A stretch of DNA of 64,000 nucleotides from Burkholderia cepacia (GTDB lineage Bacteria > Pseudomonadota > Gammaproteobacteria > Burkholderiales > Burkholderiaceae), in the NCBI RefSeq assembly GCF_001039005.1, contig NZ_LDWR01000029.1:62001-126000 (forward strand), read 5' to 3'. A program made the position numbers and the translations under genes. The notes under the pieces were generated by a model. That model saw nothing but the letters and a program-made list of their open reading frames with translations, had not been told where the DNA came from and made no database searches. Each line of letters begins with the position of its first letter. The first letter of the stretch is position 1. Below are positions 52,170 to 61,933 of this stretch, one piece after another.

Positions 52170-53813
52170 ATGCCGCCGAGAGTAGACCGCAAGTCACGCG
52201 AACGATGGCGGCTGAAGTGCCGATGCCTGGCCGGCGCCGTGCTGGTCGGAGGGCTGGGCCTCGCGCCGGGCATTCATGCGCAGGAAGCCGCACCGGCCGC
52301 GAAGACTGCTCCGCAGACGTTCGACGTGAATGCCTTCGTGGTGCGCGGCAACACGACGTTGCCGACGCTCGAGATCGAGAAGGCCGTGTATCCGTTCGAA
52401 GGGCCGGGCCGCACGCTCGCCGACGTGAATGCGGCACGCGACGCATTGCAGAAGGCGTACCAGGAGCGCGGCTACCAGTCGGTCGTCGTCGAGCTGCCGC
52501 AGCAGCAGGTGAAGAACGGCGTGATCCTGCTGCAGGTGGTCGAGGCGAAGGTCGGCCGGTTGCGCGTCGACGGCGCGCAATACAACTCGCCGCAGAACAT
52601 CCGCGATGCGGTGCCCGCGCTGGCCGAAGGCCAGGTGCCCGATTTCAACCAGGCGCAGCAGCAGCTCACCGACCTGAACCGCTCCGCGGACCGCCAGGTG
52701 ATCCCGGTGCTCAAGCCGGGCGCGATGCCGCAGACGGTCGACGTCGACCTGAAGGTCGACGATCACAGCCCGCTGCACGGCACGCTCGAACTGAACAACG
52801 ACAACAGCCCCGGCACGTCGACGCTGCGCACCAGCGCGAGCCTCAGCTACTCGAATCTGTGGCAGCTCGGCCACGTGATTTCCGGCACCTATGTGCTCGC
52901 GCCGCAGCATCCGAACGACGCGCGTGTCTACGCGTTCTCGTATCTCGCGCCGATCAAGGATTCGCGCTGGAGCTTCCTCGCGACGGTCGTGCACTCGGAC
53001 AGCAACGTCGCGTCGGTCGGCAATACCAACGTGCTCGGCAAGGGCACGACGTTTGGCTTCACCGCGATCTATTCGCTGCCGGCGTCGGAAACCTACGCGC
53101 ATTCGGTCAGCGTCGAGATCGACCGCAAGCATTACGACGAGAACGTGTCGCAGCCGGGCCAGGGAGTCTCGACGGCGCCGCTCACCTACGTGCCGGTGAC
53201 GCTGTCGTACAACGGCCAGCTGAGCCTGAAGAACTCGCAGACGTCGTTCTCCGCGTCGATGACGACGAACATCCGCGGCCTCGGCAGCGACTGGGGCGCA
53301 TGGGACAACAAGCGCTACAACGCGACGCCCGATTTCGTGTACGGCAAGTTCGACGTCAACCACACGCAGCGCTTCGCGAACGACATGCAGGCCAATGCGC
53401 ACGTGAACGCGCAGATCTCGAACTCGCCGCTCGTGTCGAGCGAGCAGTTCGCCGCGGGCGGGATGAACAGCGTGCGCGGCTACATGCAGGCCGAGAACAC
53501 GGCCGACAGCGGCGTGATCGCGTCGCTCGAAGTGCGCAGCCCGTCGCTCGCGAAGTGGCTCGGCGGCGCGGTCGGCAGCCGCCTGAACGAGTGGCGCTTC
53601 CACGCGTTCTTCGATGCCGCGCACCTGTGGCTGCTGAGCCCGCTGCCGGAGCAGACGTCGCGCTTCAACCTGATGAGCGTCGGCGTCGGCACACGGCTGC
53701 AGATCATGAAGTACGCGAGCGCGGATTTCGAGGCCGGGTGGCCGCTGAAGGCGGGCGTCTATACGCGGCAGTACAGCCCGCGGTTCGATTTCTACGTAAG
53801 GCTGGGGTTCTGA
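52170..53813 (+). CDS. TpsB outer-membrane transporter (FhaC/PdtB family)
   Basis: 547 residues from ATG 52170 (AAAGGGGA at -12). Signal peptide to about GIHAQ, a POTRA_2/ShlB POTRA region (FDVNAFVVRGNTTLP, ARDALQKAYQERGYQSVVVE, and a second domain VGRLRVDGAQYNSPQNI), and a 16-strand barrel with the L6-loop VRGY motif in GGMNSVRGYMQAEN and a C-terminal Phe (YVRLGF) for BAM assembly. It should export the TpsA encoded at 22547. Transporter and exoprotein genes are 17 kb apart, unusual for two-partner systems. First gene of a long operon. Confidence 0.94.
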   Translation: MPPRVDRKSRERWRLKCRCLAGAVLVGGLGLAPGIHAQEAAPAAKTAPQTFDVNAFVVRGNTTLPTLEIEKAVYPFEGPGRTLADVNAARDALQKAYQERGYQSVVVELPQQQVKNGVILLQVVEAKVGRLRVDGAQYNSPQNIRDAVPALAEGQVPDFNQAQQQLTDLNRSADRQVIPVLKPGAMPQTVDVDLKVDDHSPLHGTLELNNDNSPGTSTLRTSASLSYSNLWQLGHVISGTYVLAPQHPNDARVYAFSYLAPIKDSRWSFLATVVHSDSNVASVGNTNVLGKGTTFGFTAIYSLPASETYAHSVSVEIDRKHYDENVSQPGQGVSTAPLTYVPVTLSYNGQLSLKNSQTSFSASMTTNIRGLGSDWGAWDNKRYNATPDFVYGKFDVNHTQRFANDMQANAHVNAQISNSPLVSSEQFAAGGMNSVRGYMQAENTADSGVIASLEVRSPSLAKWLGGAVGSRLNEWRFHAFFDAAHLWLLSPLPEQTSRFNLMSVGVGTRLQIMKYASADFEAGWPLKAGVYTRQYSPRFDFYVRLGF

Positions 53814-53880
53814 CGGATTTTTTTTGACCGTGCCGGGGCGAAGCGACGAGCGCGGCGCCCGCACATTCGGGGAGTGGATC

Positions 53881-55686
53881 GTGAAGCGAGTCTTGTTTTT
53901 CCTGTTGGCGGTGATGCTCGGCGTGCTGCCCGGCATCGCGAACGCATGGTGGCAGAACGACTGGTCGTACCGGAAGGCGATCACGATCGACGCGAGCGCG
54001 AAGGGCGCGAATCTCGCCGAGTCGGCCGGCCGCGTGCCGTTGCTGATTCGCCTGCACTCGGGCAACTTCCAGTTCGACGGGCTGGCCGACAACGGCGCCG
54101 ATATCCGCTTCGTCGCCGCCGACGACAAGACGCCGCTGAATTACCACGTCGAGCAATACGATCCGGTGCTCGGCGTCGCGCTGATCTGGGTCGACATTCC
54201 GAAGATGCCGGCCGGCGCCGCGGAGTCGATCTGGATGTACTACGGCAACAAGAAGGCACCGGACGGCAGCAAGCCGGCCGAGACCTTCGACGCCGACTAC
54301 ACGCTCGTCTACCACTTCAACGGCGCGGCGGGGGCGCCGCCGAAGGATATGACCGCGTACGGCAACAATGCGCAGAACGCATCGTTCCGCACGGTCGAGG
54401 ACGGCATCGTCGGCAAGGGCGCACGGTTCGACGGCAGCGGGTCGTTGACGCTGCCGGCGAGCCCGTCGCTGAACCTGGCTGCCGGCGGCAGCTTCACGTT
54501 CAGCGCATGGGTGAAGCCGTCGGCGCTGGCGCCGAACACGCTGCTGTACAGCCGCCGCGACGGCGCGAACGCGCTGCTGATCGGCCTCGACAACGGCGTG
54601 CCGTTCGCGCAGGTCGACGGTGCCGCCAACAGCCCGGCGCCGGTGCGGACGCCGGCCGCCGCGCCGGTCGCCGCGAACCAGTGGACGTATCTGGCCGTCA
54701 CGGCCGACGGCAAGAACCTGACCGTCTACGTGAACGGCAAGCAGGTCGCGCAGGTCGCGGCGACGCTGCCCGCGCTGAACGGCGTGGCGACGATCGGCGC
54801 GGATGCGGCCGGTGCGCCGGCCGGGCTGGCTGCCTACACGGGCGCGCTCGACGAACTGCGGTTGTCGAAGATCGCGCGCTCGCCGGCCGCGCTCGCCATC
54901 GATGCGCTCGCGCAGGGCTCGGAATCGAAGCTGGTCGCGTATGGCGCCGACGAGAAGCAGTCGGGCTTCGGCTTCGGTTACTTCGGCGTGATCGTGCAGT
55001 CGGTGACGGTCGACGCGTGGGTCGTGATCGCGATCCTGCTCGGCATGGCGGTCGTGTCGTGGGTTGTGATGTGGACGAAGGCGCGTTACGTCGGCACCGT
55101 CGACAAGGCGAACCTGTATTTCGTGCAGCGTTTTCGCGAAGTGGCCGGGCGTCACCTGGTCGGTCTCGCGCATGTCGACGAAGCGAGCGACGACGGCCGC
55201 CGGCTGTACCAGTCGTCGCTGTACCGGCTGTACAAGGCCGGCGTGCATGAAATCCACAGCCGCATGGACGGCAACGGCCGCACGGTGATCACGTCCGAAT
55301 CGATCGAGGCGATCCGCGCGTCGATGGACGCGACGCTCGTGCGCGAGAACCAGCGGCTGTCGAAGTCGATGGTGCTGCTGACGATCGCGATTTCGGGCGG
55401 CCCGTTCCTCGGCCTGCTCGGCACGGTGGTCGGCGTGATGATCACGTTCGCGGCGATCGCGGCAGCCGGCGACGTGAACGTCAACGCGATCGCACCGGGT
55501 ATCGCGGCCGCGCTGCTCGCGACGGTGACGGGCTTGTTCGTCGCGATTCCCGCGCTGTTTGGCTACAACTACCTGCTGATCCGCAACAAGAACGTGACCG
55601 CGAACATGCAGGTGTTCGTCGACGAATTCGTCACGCGCCTCGCCGAAGCGCATCGCACGCCCGATCACGCGGTGCTGGCCGACTGA
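53881..55686 (+). CDS. DUF2341-LamG-ExbB fusion: MotA/TolQ/ExbB proton channel with large lectin-like domain
   Basis: 601 residues from GTG 53881 (GGGGAG at -11). Signal peptide VKRVLFFLLAVMLGVLPGIANA, a DUF2341 domain (about 22-130; WQNDWSYRKAITI, WMYYGNKKAPDG), a LamG/concanavalin-like domain (about 140-325; YHFNGAAGAPP, FSAWVKPSALAPNT, GALDELRLSK), a membrane helix near 380-400 and an ExbB/TolQ core (about 490-590; ISGGPFLGLLGTVVGVMITF and GIAAALLATVTGLFVAIPALFGYN). It would drive the TonB partner by proton motive force while presenting an extracytoplasmic sugar-binding-like domain. P. aeruginosa ExbB2 of the vre region occupies the same place. Confidence 0.92.
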   Translation: MKRVLFFLLAVMLGVLPGIANAWWQNDWSYRKAITIDASAKGANLAESAGRVPLLIRLHSGNFQFDGLADNGADIRFVAADDKTPLNYHVEQYDPVLGVALIWVDIPKMPAGAAESIWMYYGNKKAPDGSKPAETFDADYTLVYHFNGAAGAPPKDMTAYGNNAQNASFRTVEDGIVGKGARFDGSGSLTLPASPSLNLAAGGSFTFSAWVKPSALAPNTLLYSRRDGANALLIGLDNGVPFAQVDGAANSPAPVRTPAAAPVAANQWTYLAVTADGKNLTVYVNGKQVAQVAATLPALNGVATIGADAAGAPAGLAAYTGALDELRLSKIARSPAALAIDALAQGSESKLVAYGADEKQSGFGFGYFGVIVQSVTVDAWVVIAILLGMAVVSWVVMWTKARYVGTVDKANLYFVQRFREVAGRHLVGLAHVDEASDDGRRLYQSSLYRLYKAGVHEIHSRMDGNGRTVITSESIEAIRASMDATLVRENQRLSKSMVLLTIAISGGPFLGLLGTVVGVMITFAAIAAAGDVNVNAIAPGIAAALLATVTGLFVAIPALFGYNYLLIRNKNVTANMQVFVDEFVTRLAEAHRTPDHAVLAD

Positions 55687-55714
55687 CCGCACTGAACGCA
55701 CGCAGGAGATCACC

Positions 55715-56122
55715 ATGCAGGTTCAGGACGACGACAAGCCGTACGACGACATCAACATCACGCCGATGCTCGACCTCGCGTACGTGCTGCTGATCATCTT
55801 CATCATCATGACGACCGCGTCGGTGCAGGGCATCAAGGTCGATCTGCCGAAAGCGAGCTCGTCCGCGAGTCTCGCGAAGCCGAAGACGAAGGCGATCACG
55901 GTCGCCGATTCGGGGCAGGTCTTCCTCGATGCGTACCCGGTGACGATGGACGAGCTCGAGAGCCGGCTGCGCACCGAGAAGGCGACCAATCCGGAATTCC
56001 CGATCGTGCTGAAGGGCGACGCGGCCGTGCAGTACCAGAAGGTCATGGACGTGCTCGACCTGCTGCGCCGCCTCGACCTGTCGCAAGTCGGTCTCGTGAC
56101 CGGCAGGGCGAAGCAGGGCTAG
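55715..56122 (+). CDS. exbD: ExbD/TolR-family proton-channel subunit
   Basis: 135 residues: one membrane helix (DINITPMLDLAYVLLIIFIIMTTA) with the essential Asp in the PMLD motif, then a periplasmic TolR-like domain (VDLPKASSS onward). Partner of the ExbB fusion just upstream and of the TonB protein 8 bp downstream. Confidence 0.96.
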   Translation: MQVQDDDKPYDDINITPMLDLAYVLLIIFIIMTTASVQGIKVDLPKASSSASLAKPKTKAITVADSGQVFLDAYPVTMDELESRLRTEKATNPEFPIVLKGDAAVQYQKVMDVLDLLRRLDLSQVGLVTGRAKQG

Positions 56123-56130
56123 GGCGCGCA

Positions 56131-56829
56131 ATGGAAATGACCTACAACGGCGGCCCGCCGGACAAGGGCCCCGGCCGCTACGTGAAGCCCGTCGCGATCG
56201 CGCTCGTGCTCGCGGGTCTGGCCGCGCTGATCTGGCGTTTCGCGGGCGATACCGCGGGTGTGAAGCGCGTGAGCGCGCCGCAGGTGACGACGGTGATCCC
56301 GTTGCCGCCGCCACCGCCGCCGCCGAAACAGAAGCCGCCGCCCGAGAAGGTGAAGGAAGAGGTCAAGACGCCGATCGACCGGCCGACGATCGCGCCGAAA
56401 CCGTCCGAGGCGCCGAAGCCGTCGGACAACCAGCCGAAGCAGATGACGATGAATGCCGATGCGCAGGCCGGCAGCGACAACTTCGGCATCGGCGCGGGCG
56501 ACGGCTCCGGAATGATCGGCAGCGGCGGGGGCGGCAAGTTCGGCAATGCGAGCTACGCGCAATACATGGTGTACGTGCTGCAGCGCGCGATCGAGCAGGA
56601 CAAGGGTGTGCAGGAGGCCGGCGGCGCGCGCTTCGCGGGCAACCTGAACCTGTGGATGGATCCGTCGGGGCGAATCACGAAGGTGACGATCGCGCAGTCG
56701 ACCGGCGACGCGAAGATCGATGCAGCCGTGGTCGCGGCGGTCGAAGCGCTCGGCAAGGTCGACGAGGTGCCGCCGCCCGCGACCACGTATCCGGTACTCG
56801 TCAAGCTCCAGGGACGCAAGCCGGCATGA
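56131..56829 (+). CDS. tonB: TonB-family energy transducer
   Basis: 232 residues: cytoplasmic N-terminus, one membrane helix (VAIALVLAGLAALIWRFAG), a Pro/Lys-rich periplasmic spacer (PPPPPPPPKQKPPPEKVKEE), a Gly-rich stretch, and a TonB C-terminal domain (FAGNLNLWMDPSGRITKVTI, DAAVVAAVEALGKVDEVPPP). Completes a dedicated TonB-ExbBD set. The porin, VreA or TpsB could be the client; VreA is the most attractive because of signalling. Confidence 0.93.
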   Translation: MEMTYNGGPPDKGPGRYVKPVAIALVLAGLAALIWRFAGDTAGVKRVSAPQVTTVIPLPPPPPPPKQKPPPEKVKEEVKTPIDRPTIAPKPSEAPKPSDNQPKQMTMNADAQAGSDNFGIGAGDGSGMIGSGGGGKFGNASYAQYMVYVLQRAIEQDKGVQEAGGARFAGNLNLWMDPSGRITKVTIAQSTGDAKIDAAVVAAVEALGKVDEVPPPATTYPVLVKLQGRKPA

Positions 56830-56930
56830 CGACGCTGACGATGCGCACGCGAAACGACGAAAGAATCATGGGGCAGCGCCGTCGCGCGGTTGCTGCCGGA
56901 AAAGAAACGAAAATTGTTCGGAGTGCTTCG

Positions 56931-58745
56931 ATGATTCACAAGATGAACGGACGGGGTGGGGTGCCCCGCAACGGCGCGCTGCCCGCGCGCCTGTCGCGCG
57001 TCGGCGCGGCGGTGCTGACGCTCGGGCTGACGTGCGCGTCCGCCGCGCACGGGCAGTCGCTCGAAGCGCAGGCGGCATCGGGGAAGGCCGCGCCGACGGA
57101 GAGCGTGGTGATCAACCTGATCAACCTGCTGGTCAAGCGCGGCGTGCTCACGCAGCAGAACGCGAACGAGCTGATCAGCGAGGCGCGCACGGAAGCCGTG
57201 CAGGCGAGGGCCTCGCGAGGGGCCGGCGCACCCGTGGTGGCCGGCGCCGGTGTGGTCAACCCGCCGACGCAGCCGGGCGACGTCGCGGTGCCGTACGTGC
57301 CGCAGCTCGTGCGCGACCAGATCCGTGACCAGGTGAAGCAGGAAGTGATCGCGCAGGCGAAGGCCGAGAACTGGGCGCAGCCGAACACGTTCCCCGACTG
57401 GGTGTCGCGCATCAAGCTCGACGGCGATCTGCGCGTGCGCGACGAATACCATTTCTACGGCAGCCGCAACGCGAACAACGTGACGAACTTCGCGGCGATC
57501 AACCAGGGCGGCGGGTTCGACATCAACCCGAACACCAACACGACGCAGTTGCCGACGCAGAACACCACGCAGAACCGCAACAACCTGCTGCGCTACCGCG
57601 CGCGGCTCGGCGTGACGGCGACGCTGTCCGACGACATGATCGCCGGCATCCAGCTCGCGAGCGGCAACGACAACGGGCCGGTGTCGACCACGTCGACCGC
57701 CGGCGGCGGCTTCGCGAAGAAGAACATCTGGCTGAACAAGGCGTTCTTCGCGTACAAGCCGACGTCGTGGCTGAACCTGACGGCCGGCCGCTTCGACAAT
57801 CCGTTCTTCAAGTCGGACCTGGTGTTCTCCGACGACCTGATGATGGACGGGCTCGCCGCGAACCTGCGCCATGCGCTGCCGTGGAATCCCGACGTCACGT
57901 TGTTCGGCACGCTTGGCGTGTTCCCGATCCAGTACACGAGCGAGAACTTCCCGTCGAACAGCACCGACAAGGCCGGCAGCGACACGAAGTGGATGTTCGG
58001 CGCGCAGTTCGGCGCGGACTGGAAGATCGATGCGAAGAACCGGCTGCGCGGCGCGGTCGCGTACTACGACTTCCAGAACATGCGCGGCACGCTGTCGTCG
58101 CCGTGCGCGCTGTATCTCGGCGCGACGAGCTGCAACACCGACAACGAGGCGCCCGCGTTCATGCAGGGCGGCAACACACTGATCGCGCTGCGCAACATCG
58201 TGCAGAACCCGAACCTCGCGCCGGGGATGACGCCGCAGCCGCAGCTCTTCGGGCTCGCGTACAACTACCGGCTGCTCGACCTGAAGGCGCAGTGGGACAC
58301 GGTGGTGGCCGATCGCTTCAAGCTGCGCCTGGACGGCGAATACGTGCGCAACCTCGCGTACAACGACAACAAGGCGTTCGCCGCGGCGTCGCTGCCGGTC
58401 AACAACTACGAATCGACGTCGGTGAACGCGACGCGCGCCGACTACCGCAGCGGGCCGAACGGCTTCCTCGCGAAGGCGACGATCGGCGAGCCGGAGCCGC
58501 GCGAGAAGGGCCAGTGGAACTTCTCGATCGCGTACAAGTACCTGCAGCCGGACGCCGTGCTCGATGCGTTCAACGATCCCGACTTCCATCTCGGCGGCAC
58601 CAACGCGCGCGGCTACGTGCTCGGCGCCGCGTACGCGGTCGCACGCGACACGTGGGTGTCGGCCCGCTACCTGAGCTCGAAGGAAGTGTACGGGCCGCCG
58701 GTATCGATCGACGTGCTGCAGATCGAGCTCAATGCTCGCTTCTGA
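56931..58745 (+). CDS. Putative outer-membrane porin (Porin_5-like)
   Basis: 604 residues from ATG 56931 (GGAG at -11). Signal peptide ending SAAHGQS. A helical N-terminal segment (LINLLVKRGVLTQQNANELI) suggests trimer or coiled-coil association, and from about 150 a large beta-barrel follows (RIKLDGDLRVRDEYHFYGSR, TGWD-type turns, ending IDVLQIELNARF with terminal Phe). An ATGA start overlapping tonB (56826) is possible but lies before the better signal peptide. Probably diffuses a solute, plausibly phosphate-related given the neighbours. Confidence 0.85.
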   Translation: MIHKMNGRGGVPRNGALPARLSRVGAAVLTLGLTCASAAHGQSLEAQAASGKAAPTESVVINLINLLVKRGVLTQQNANELISEARTEAVQARASRGAGAPVVAGAGVVNPPTQPGDVAVPYVPQLVRDQIRDQVKQEVIAQAKAENWAQPNTFPDWVSRIKLDGDLRVRDEYHFYGSRNANNVTNFAAINQGGGFDINPNTNTTQLPTQNTTQNRNNLLRYRARLGVTATLSDDMIAGIQLASGNDNGPVSTTSTAGGGFAKKNIWLNKAFFAYKPTSWLNLTAGRFDNPFFKSDLVFSDDLMMDGLAANLRHALPWNPDVTLFGTLGVFPIQYTSENFPSNSTDKAGSDTKWMFGAQFGADWKIDAKNRLRGAVAYYDFQNMRGTLSSPCALYLGATSCNTDNEAPAFMQGGNTLIALRNIVQNPNLAPGMTPQPQLFGLAYNYRLLDLKAQWDTVVADRFKLRLDGEYVRNLAYNDNKAFAAASLPVNNYESTSVNATRADYRSGPNGFLAKATIGEPEPREKGQWNFSIAYKYLQPDAVLDAFNDPDFHLGGTNARGYVLGAAYAVARDTWVSARYLSSKEVYGPPVSIDVLQIELNARF

Positions 58746-58757
58746 CCGGAGCCGCGA

Positions 58758-59441
58758 ATGAACACCACCTATCGCACGATGCTCTCGGCCGGCGTGGCCG
58801 GCGCGCTGCTGTTCGCGGCCGCCGGCGCGCACGCGCAGAGCATCGAGGACAAGCTGCGCAGCCAGTTGCGCTCGACCGTGCAGGAGCTGCGCCAGCTGCA
58901 GGACAACCAGGCGCAATTGCAGACCGACAAGGCGGCGGCCGAGAAGCAGCGCGACGATGCACTCGCGCAACTGAAGGCGTTGCAGGGGCAACTCGCGACG
59001 GCGCGCGGCGATTCGGGTGCCGAGGCGGCCGCGAAGCGCGCGCTCGCGCAGGAACGGGCGGGCCGGGAGCAGGACGCGAAGTCGCTGGCGAAATACAAGT
59101 CGTCCTACGAGGATCTGCTCGCCGTGTCGCGCGCTCGCGATGCGCAGCACACGCAACTGCAGAAGGATGTTGCCGCGCGTGACACGCAACTGAAAACCTG
59201 CCAGGCACACAATGCCGACCTGTATCGCGTGGGTCACGAGATTCTCGACGCGTACGAGCATGTCGGGTTTGGCACGCTGTTCTCGTCGCGGCAGCCGTTC
59301 GCGCAGTCGGCGCGCGTGAAGTACGACGATCTCGCGCAACGCTACGGCGATGCGCTGTATGCGGGCAAGTACGACCCGGCCACGCGTCCGGCCGTCGCGA
59401 CGCCGGCTCCGGCGTCGGCCGCATCCGCGAATGCGCCGTGA
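58758..59441 (+). CDS. Secreted coiled-coil protein
   Basis: 227 residues. Signal peptide to about AHAQS, then a heptad coiled coil from 30 to about 145 (LRSTVQELRQLQDNQAQLQT), then a small domain with CQAHNADLYRVGHEILDAYE and a Pro/Ala-rich tail. No enzyme motif. The P. aeruginosa vre-region gene order has a hypothetical gene at the matching position (PA0697 from memory). Possibly a periplasmic scaffold. Confidence 0.8.
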   Translation: MNTTYRTMLSAGVAGALLFAAAGAHAQSIEDKLRSQLRSTVQELRQLQDNQAQLQTDKAAAEKQRDDALAQLKALQGQLATARGDSGAEAAAKRALAQERAGREQDAKSLAKYKSSYEDLLAVSRARDAQHTQLQKDVAARDTQLKTCQAHNADLYRVGHEILDAYEHVGFGTLFSSRQPFAQSARVKYDDLAQRYGDALYAGKYDPATRPAVATPAPASAASANAP

Positions 59442-59499
59442 ACCTAGGGCCGGCGCAGGGCATCAACCGATCGATTCGATGAATACGGGGAAGACAGAC

Positions 59500-60093
59500 A
59501 TGCAAGACAAGCAACCGAACGCCGGCGACGAACGCGCGGCACACGATGCGCCGATCGAAGCGATCAGTGCCGACGGCCTTGCCGACGTGCTGCGCCGCGC
59601 GGGTTACCGCGTGACGGCAGCCGAGCAGAACGGCACGGTGCAACTGATGAGCGCAAGCCAGGGCATTGGTTTCGCGGTGCGCTTCGGCAACCCGGCCACC
59701 GCGCTCGCGCCGCAGGGCACCGACGCTGAAGCCGCCGCGCTGCCGTACATCGACTACACGCTGTCGTGCGTGCTGCAGGTGCAGGGTGAATTACCGACCG
59801 AACTTGTCGCGGACTGGAACCGGACCAAGCGCTTCGCGCGTCTCGCGAGCCATGGGCCGTTTCTCGCGCTGGAGATGGACGTGGTCGTCGCGGGCGGTGT
59901 GTCCGAGCGCTACCTGCGCTCGACGATCGAGCTGTGGGACCGGCTGATCCAGGAATTCCTGCTGCACCTGCGCAACCGTCCCGCGATGGCCGAGCAGGAT
60001 GCGGCGCGTGCGGCGGCGAGCGAACCCGCCAGCGCATCGGTCGCTGGAGCGGCCACCGAAGCGGCCGGGATCGAGGCTGCCGCGCAGTCGTGA
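59500..60093 (+). CDS. YbjN-domain protein
   Basis: 197 residues from ATG 59500 (GGGGAAG at -11); the frame also has ATG 59479. A YbjN-like fold at about 30-165 (ADGLADVLRRAGYRVTAAEQ, NGTVQLMS, then LPYIDYTLSCVLQVQGELPT and WNRTKRFARL). YbjN proteins are chaperone-like with unclear clients; one in this operon suggests help for secretion or assembly. The last 35 residues are Ala-rich low-complexity. Confidence 0.85.
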   Translation: MQDKQPNAGDERAAHDAPIEAISADGLADVLRRAGYRVTAAEQNGTVQLMSASQGIGFAVRFGNPATALAPQGTDAEAAALPYIDYTLSCVLQVQGELPTELVADWNRTKRFARLASHGPFLALEMDVVVAGGVSERYLRSTIELWDRLIQEFLLHLRNRPAMAEQDAARAAASEPASASVAGAATEAAGIEAAAQS

Positions 60094-60169
60094 TCGCCGT
60101 GAGCCGGATCGGCGCCGTGAGCGCCGGCCCCGGCGTCTGCATATCAAGAACAATCGAGAGGGCAGTCGA

Positions 60170-61063
60170 ATGACGATGACGAAGATGAAGGTGCTGGCGA
60201 TGGTTGCGGCCGGTCTCGTGCTGGGTGCGCCGCTCGTCGCGTACGCACAGGACGACGTGATCGCAAACGCCGCGCAGGCGTCGGTCACGCAGGCCGACAT
60301 CGCGGGTCTGCTGAAGGCGGTGAGCCCGGAGGGGCGTGAACGCCTCGCGGCCGATCCCGCGGCGCTGGACCAGGTCGTGCGTTCGACGCTTGCACAGAAG
60401 GCCGTGCTGGCCGAAGCGAAATCGAAGGGCTGGGACAAGCAGGCCGAGGTGCAGGCGGCCGTCGAGCAGGCGCGGCGCGATATCGTCGCGCGCAGCTATC
60501 TGACGTCGGTGAACGCGCCGCCGGCCGACTATCCGTCGGACGCGGAGATCCAGTCCGCGTATGACGCGAACCGCGCCGCCTTCACCGCGCCGCGCGCGCT
60601 GCACGTCGCGCAAATCTATATCGCGGCGCCGCCGAACGCGGATGCCGCGACGCTCGACAAGGCGCGCAAGCAGGCGGCCGATCTCGCGAACCGCGCGCGC
60701 AGCGGCGATTTCGCGGCGCTTGCGAAAGCGAATTCGCAGGACAAGGCGAGCGCCGCGAACGGCGGTGATCTCGGTTTCGTGCCGGACGCGTTGATGGTGC
60801 CGGCCGTCCGGCAGGCGGCCGACGCGCTGAAGCCGGGCCAGGTCTCCGCGCCGATCCAGACGCCGGCCGGCTTTCATGTCGTGAAGCTGATCGACGTGCG
60901 CGCGGCCGCGCCGCGCCCGCTGGCCGACGTGAAGGAACAACTGCGCGCGATGCTGCGCGCGCAGCGCACGCAGCAGAATGCGCAAACGTATCTCGCGAAG
61001 CTGGCCGCGAATGCGCCGATCAACGAAGACGCGCTGAAGAAAGCGCTCGCGTCCGCCCGGTAG
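60170..61063 (+). CDS. PpiC-type periplasmic peptidyl-prolyl isomerase
   Basis: 297 residues, signal peptide MTMTKMKVLAMVAAGLVLGA to about AYAQ. SurA/PrsA-like N-terminal helices (residues 30-130), then a rotamase (parvulin) domain at about 140-245 with ALHVAQIYIAAP, ANGGDLGFVPDALMVP and GFHVVKLIDVR, then a C-terminal helix. It could fold the exoprotein or TpsB barrel in the periplasm. Counterpart by position to PA0699. Confidence 0.92.
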   Translation: MTMTKMKVLAMVAAGLVLGAPLVAYAQDDVIANAAQASVTQADIAGLLKAVSPEGRERLAADPAALDQVVRSTLAQKAVLAEAKSKGWDKQAEVQAAVEQARRDIVARSYLTSVNAPPADYPSDAEIQSAYDANRAAFTAPRALHVAQIYIAAPPNADAATLDKARKQAADLANRARSGDFAALAKANSQDKASAANGGDLGFVPDALMVPAVRQAADALKPGQVSAPIQTPAGFHVVKLIDVRAAAPRPLADVKEQLRAMLRAQRTQQNAQTYLAKLAANAPINEDALKKALASAR

Positions 61064-61071
61064 GCGCGCTC

Positions 61072-61887
61072 ATGGCACCTGTCCGTTCGACGCCGCGCGT
61101 CGAGGCGCCCGACGCACGCACGCCGGGGCGCCGCCGCCCGGCCGCTGCCGCCGACCGTCCGCGTTTGCCGAAGGCGAACCCGTGGCCGGGCCGGCCCGGC
61201 GAATGGCCGACGCATTGCCCGCTGTGCTTCGGCGCGCTGGAGCCGTTGCCCGGTGCGGGCGGTTATGCGCGGCACCGGAGCACGCGGTGCTCCGCGCAGT
61301 GCGTGCTCACCACGCGCCAGTATCAGCCGGAGGAACTGACGATACGCGGCTCGCGCGACGTGCAGGTCGCGGCGCTGCATCGCGAGCGCTTCATCGCACA
61401 TTGGCAGCGCCATTACACGCTGATGCGCCGCGTGTGGCCCGCGCTCACGATCGAGCGTTTCATCGCGGTGGTCGCATGCGTGGACGTCGCGGATCTCTGG
61501 TCGTACCGGATGTTGCGCGACGACGATCTCGCGGCCGTGCTGCTCGTGCTGGCCGGTTTCCTGCGCGTGCCGGATGCGCCGGACACCGATGCGCGGACGC
61601 CCACGGTGCGCTGGGCGAGATTCTGGTTCGACGCGAGCGTGCGCGATGTCGGTGATCTGTGGACGGCCGGCAACGACGCGCCGCCGCTGTTTCGCGTCGA
61701 CTATCGGGAACCGCTCGTCACGCCGTATCCGACCGGCGCGCAGGTGCAGGCGTGGCAGCCGGTCGACGGCATGCGCGATGCGTGGGTGCGGCACGCCGAT
61801 GCGGATGAGCCGGCCGTCGAAGCGACCGATCGCTCGGCATTCGCGCGTTTTCTGGCGCGTGCGCCGGTGTCGGGTACGAGCGTATGA
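61072..61887 (+). CDS. Zinc-ribbon-containing hypothetical protein
   Basis: 271 residues. N-terminal basic Pro/Arg-rich part, then two Cys pairs CPLC and CSAQC (about residues 49-76) that could hold zinc, then a helical domain with ERFIAHWQRHYTLMRRVWPALT. No signal peptide. Eight bp after the PpiC gene. I do not know its function; the vre-region counterpart would be PA0700 by order. Confidence 0.72.
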   Translation: MAPVRSTPRVEAPDARTPGRRRPAAAADRPRLPKANPWPGRPGEWPTHCPLCFGALEPLPGAGGYARHRSTRCSAQCVLTTRQYQPEELTIRGSRDVQVAALHRERFIAHWQRHYTLMRRVWPALTIERFIAVVACVDVADLWSYRMLRDDDLAAVLLVLAGFLRVPDAPDTDARTPTVRWARFWFDASVRDVGDLWTAGNDAPPLFRVDYREPLVTPYPTGAQVQAWQPVDGMRDAWVRHADADEPAVEATDRSAFARFLARAPVSGTSV

Positions 61888-61933
61888 GTGCGGCGGCGCA
61901 AACGCGATGGCGTTATCTCTGAAGGAGGCGCGG

